Shown here piece by piece: positions 60,749-64,000 of a stretch of 64,000 bases of DNA. Positions within the stretch are counted from its first letter, which is position 1; each line of letters begins with the position of its first letter. The position numbers were made by a program, and so were the translations under genes. This stretch comes from Ptychodera flava (lineage: Eukaryota; Hemichordata; Enteropneusta; Ptychoderidae). The stretch spans positions 27,451,832-27,515,831 of the forward strand of contig NC_091944.1 of the NCBI RefSeq assembly GCF_041260155.1. The letters run 5' to 3'. The notes under the pieces were generated by a model. The model was not told where the DNA came from. It did no database searches and saw only the letters and a list, made by a program, of their open reading frames with translations.

Positions 60749-63700
60749 ATGAAAGCAGAAACAGTAGACCCTCCAGATGGTGGATGGGGATGGGTAGTTG
60801 TCTTCGCATCGTTCATTGGATTTTTCATTTATGGAGGCACTTCAGATTCATTTGCGGTGATGTATGTCGCGTTTTTGGACGCATTTGGAGAATCAAAGGC
60901 AGTGACAGGTAGGCTGGCTTGATAACTGAGCAAAGGTGTTTTTTAAAAGTAAAGAACTTCAAAAGTCTAAATATTTTTGAGAAACAAAATTTAAAAAGCG
61001 TGCTTGGTACTTTGTTTTCCATGCATTTGTTATGAACAGCTTTCGACAATGTGAAAAAAGTCACCTTGTTTCAAATGTTTACCCAGTGTTAAGCTTTGTT
61101 TTTTGCAGGAAAAAGAGACACATTTAAATCAGAAAAATTAGAGAATAATTTCTAAATTCTCCTGCCCTAACATCAAGAGGCGTCTTGAATGCTGCCTTAG
61201 TAGTGGAAAACACCTTATTAAATCAGTAATCTTTTGACACATATTGAACTCGTTAACTCCATTTTGCAACAGGTCCTGTATGCTTGATATCAGATTTCAG
61301 CTTCACTCGTAAATATCCAATCTGCGTACATTAAAGGCCCGATAGCTGTATCTTTTTCGCGTTATTTTTGTGATTTTACATCCAAACTGAAATAAGTTCG
61401 TGGGAATGTACTCATTGAGGGATGTTTATACAGGTTGAATAAACTGTCCACTGGGACTACATGTGTAATTGTGAGAGAGATAAATAATAAATGTTTGCCC
61501 AAACATAAAATGACGCCCTCATGCAAATAAAGCAAAAACACAGTACGCAGTACATTATGCTTTGGAATCTTCACAGAAACAACAACGTAGTTCAGTATAA
61601 TGCATAGTGCTGAATGTTTTCTACTTGGACACCATATGCTATGTTTTCTTTGTAATATTACCAATTTTTAAAAATGGCCGGAAATCAAATAACTGTTAAT
61701 ATTTAAATTTACTTGTCCAATTTTTCAATGGTAAAAGACTATATCTTTTAAATGTGTAGAATTTAAAGTAAACCAGAGAAAAAAGAAAGCCTTTTTCAGG
61801 TCGAGAAATTTCAAGAATTACTGCTACAGGGGCTTTAATAATTTGTTTGTCCCTTTGTTAACATTTTACAGCTTGGGTCAACGGGATATTTAATGTAGTC
61901 TTCGTACTGTCCACAAGTTACGGTGTCGCTTTGGCTAAACGATTTGGACATAGGAAAACCATAATGGCAGCAGGAGCTTTAACAACGCTAGGGATTCTAA
62001 CAAGTGGGTTCACAACACATGTATACCAGTTGTACTTTACCTACGGAGGTTTAACAGGTAAGCTTACATATAAGATTGCTAAAGAAGTGTGAAGTTTTTA
62101 CCAACAAAGGAGTGCATCTACGGCATGACCCTCAAAATATTGTCCCTTCAGTTGAAATTATTAACGGGAGATATTGTCATGCGATTTTCCGTATGTCTTT
62201 CTGTTGATTCGATGTTACATTTGCATATAAATGGAGTCCGAGATAAGGTATCACCTGTGGCGTTCTCTAATGCTATATGTGTTTTCAATAAACATGGCTG
62301 CCAGGCATCCTTTCTTTTTAAAATGTGGTTTTGTGTATAAGTACTTGTAGGATATGCCCGCAATGGTTTTGTTCGACGTCTGCAGGCGGAAGCGATTAAA
62401 AGATCGAAATACTTGTTACAATACGATCAGTTATGGCTGCAAAGCACCATTTTACTACAACTTACATGTATGTGGGGCATTACTAATGCATGCTGTGTGC
62501 CTGATTTGTTTCAAATGTTATACTAAAACAATGAACTATGACTCCACGGTCGTAGTTTTAGAAGATTGCCATGTCCAAGACGATTACTCAGACTGAAAAG
62601 TGAAATCAAAGTTGATGTAGACGAATCAACCGGATTTGGATATGTCGACCGAAAGACATTTTTACGTCAGAAGCGTATGAATTTGGATGAAATAAACATG
62701 GACGTAATTTTCATAGAAGGCGGTTAGTGTTTTAGACGGTATATGTAAATTTCCTACAGGCTTGCCAAACTTATCAAAACAAAAACAAACAAAAGCTTCA
62801 TTTTTTGTTTTACCAATCTGATTTACAGACTTAAACATCCAACTTTTCCATGGAACATCATGCCTGAATCGGAACTCATCACGAAACAAGCTGCTTTGCT
62901 TACATTTCCATATACTTCATAAATAAGGCAAGATTACGCCACAATAGTGTATGCAAAGTGAGGTGACCGTTATTATTTGTGCATATAAATGGTAGTGTAC
63001 GTCAGCGTGCAAGATACTCATAAAGATGTACAAATTCAACACTTCCAAACTTGTCTTGCACACTTCTCATTTCCCCAAAACACCAACCATTGTTTCATTC
63101 CCTTGAACCATTACATATTCAAGCTATTAGGGGCATACAAAAGTTAAATGTTACAGACCCAAAGTGGACGTTAATTTGTACTGCTTCAGAGGACGAGTTG
63201 GTTGCGTGTGTGGTGTAAAAGATCATCTGTTCTCAGCAAATAAATTACAACACTCTGATCATTGCAACCTTTTTCATTTTGATTTGGTTCGTCCAAAGCA
63301 CCGCATTCAGTACCAGTCTTGCTTAATTTGTTAAATTTAACGTAGCATAAAAAATGAAATTCTTCAGCTTCCTGTCATTGACATGTAACAAATATAACCA
63401 ATTGTCAACAAATCATCATTTTGCATCCAGGACTTGGGCTTGGCCTCGCATATGTGACCTGTATTGAAATCGTCAGCATATACTTCCAGAAAAGATTTAC
63501 CCCTGCTATTGGACTGGCCATGGCGGGAACTGGTGCTGGTCAGTTTGTACTTTCTATCGTGACTCAGTTGATGGTGGACATGTATGGCTGGAGAGGAATG
63601 TTACTGTTTATGTCTGCCTTCTGTTCACACTTGTGTGTGGCAGGGGCACTCATGAGACCTTTAAAACCAAGTAGGAAACCTGAAAAGCACGAATCAGCTG

Positions 63701-63990
63701 TCATGGAGGTTAAGAGCCTAGGAAATAACCGTGGTTCAAATAGCAGGGTTTACAAAACTAATGATAGCGACACATCGTCAAAGGGATGCATTTCTACAGA
63801 ATCAGAAGATATGATAGCAGAGAAGGACAAAACCATTCTTAAGAACTCGAAAGGAACATGTGTAGGACGCCTGAAGTCGCATTTGTCAGCTGTATATGAC
63901 CTTTCGTTGTTTAAAAATCCCGCCTTCATGATATTATGCATAATTGGTATCGGGGAATCGTTTGGATATACTGCAACTTCAGTACATCTG
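60749..63990 (+). CDS. SLC16/MCT-like transporter E, 5' part (three exons, continues to the right)
   Basis: Exons are 60749-60908, 61872-62057 and 63431-63990, with phases 1, 1 and 0 as in copies A-D. The last donor, CTG|GTAAGA, lies ten bases from the window edge, so exons 4-6 lie outside. It shows DPPDGGWGW at residues 7-15, YFQKRF...[10 protein letters not shown] between TM4 and TM5, WRG after TM5 and ALMRPLKP at the start of the loop. The loop before TM7 is longer in acidic and Ser residues (about 90 residues). It is clearly more diverged from C and D than they are from each other (for example AYVTCIEIVSIYF and FMILCIIGIGESFGYTATS). The TM1 position of the MCT1 lysine is Asp. It is open throughout the visible part. 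The start ATG is the first one after the acceptor at 60735. Confidence 0.85.
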
Positions 63991-64000
63991 GTAAGAAAGG

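Overview
The window looks like nuclear DNA of an animal. Genes are split by GT-AG introns of a few hundred to about two thousand bases, microsatellites are long, and mobile-element remnants are dense. The tRNA-derived SINE, the ATGT-type arrays and the TIR elements would suit a marine invertebrate, perhaps a non-vertebrate deuterostome. The sequence alone does not fix the species.

Layout. Positions 229-2388 hold the last two exons of an unrecognised gene, with a hAT-like MITE in the intron between them. From 6.6 kb to the right edge there are five head-to-tail paralogues of the SLC16 / monocarboxylate-transporter (MCT) family of 12-TM major facilitator proteins. I call them A to E. A is 6646-10812, B is 15510-21450 (a pseudogene), C is 31268-36980, D is 45382-51242, and E runs from 60749 past the right edge. 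Each complete copy has six coding exons with the same intron phases (1,1,0,1,1), and four of the exon lengths hardly vary (186, about 557-566, 205 and 165 nt). Upstream leader segments and downstream flanks of B, C and D are also alike, so whole units of roughly 14-16 kb were duplicated, not only the coding parts.

How the genes relate. All copies keep the MCT signatures (the DGGWGW-type motif before TM1 and the YF..RF...GLA.AG.GAG motif). They lack the lysine of TM1 and the aspartate of TM8 that proton-coupled lactate carriers such as MCT1 use, and keep only the TM8 arginine. They are probably carriers of another or unknown substrate, not classical lactate-proton symporters. B is dead: two frameshifts and a stop. 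A is open throughout but has GA in place of GT at the 5' splice site of intron 3.

Between and inside the genes lie a 5.1 kb TIR DNA transposon with perfect 35-bp ends and a decayed transposase gene (37220-42367), a 1.7 kb near-complete palindrome (29335-31056), and an element with about five 225-bp tandem units carrying AGGTCAAAGGTCA (DR1-type) sites. There are also several smaller fold-back elements, a SINE, a LINE 3' fragment and a decayed Ty3/Gypsy-type LTR-element fossil. ATGT-type microsatellites sit in intron 5 of every paralogue whose intron 5 is visible.
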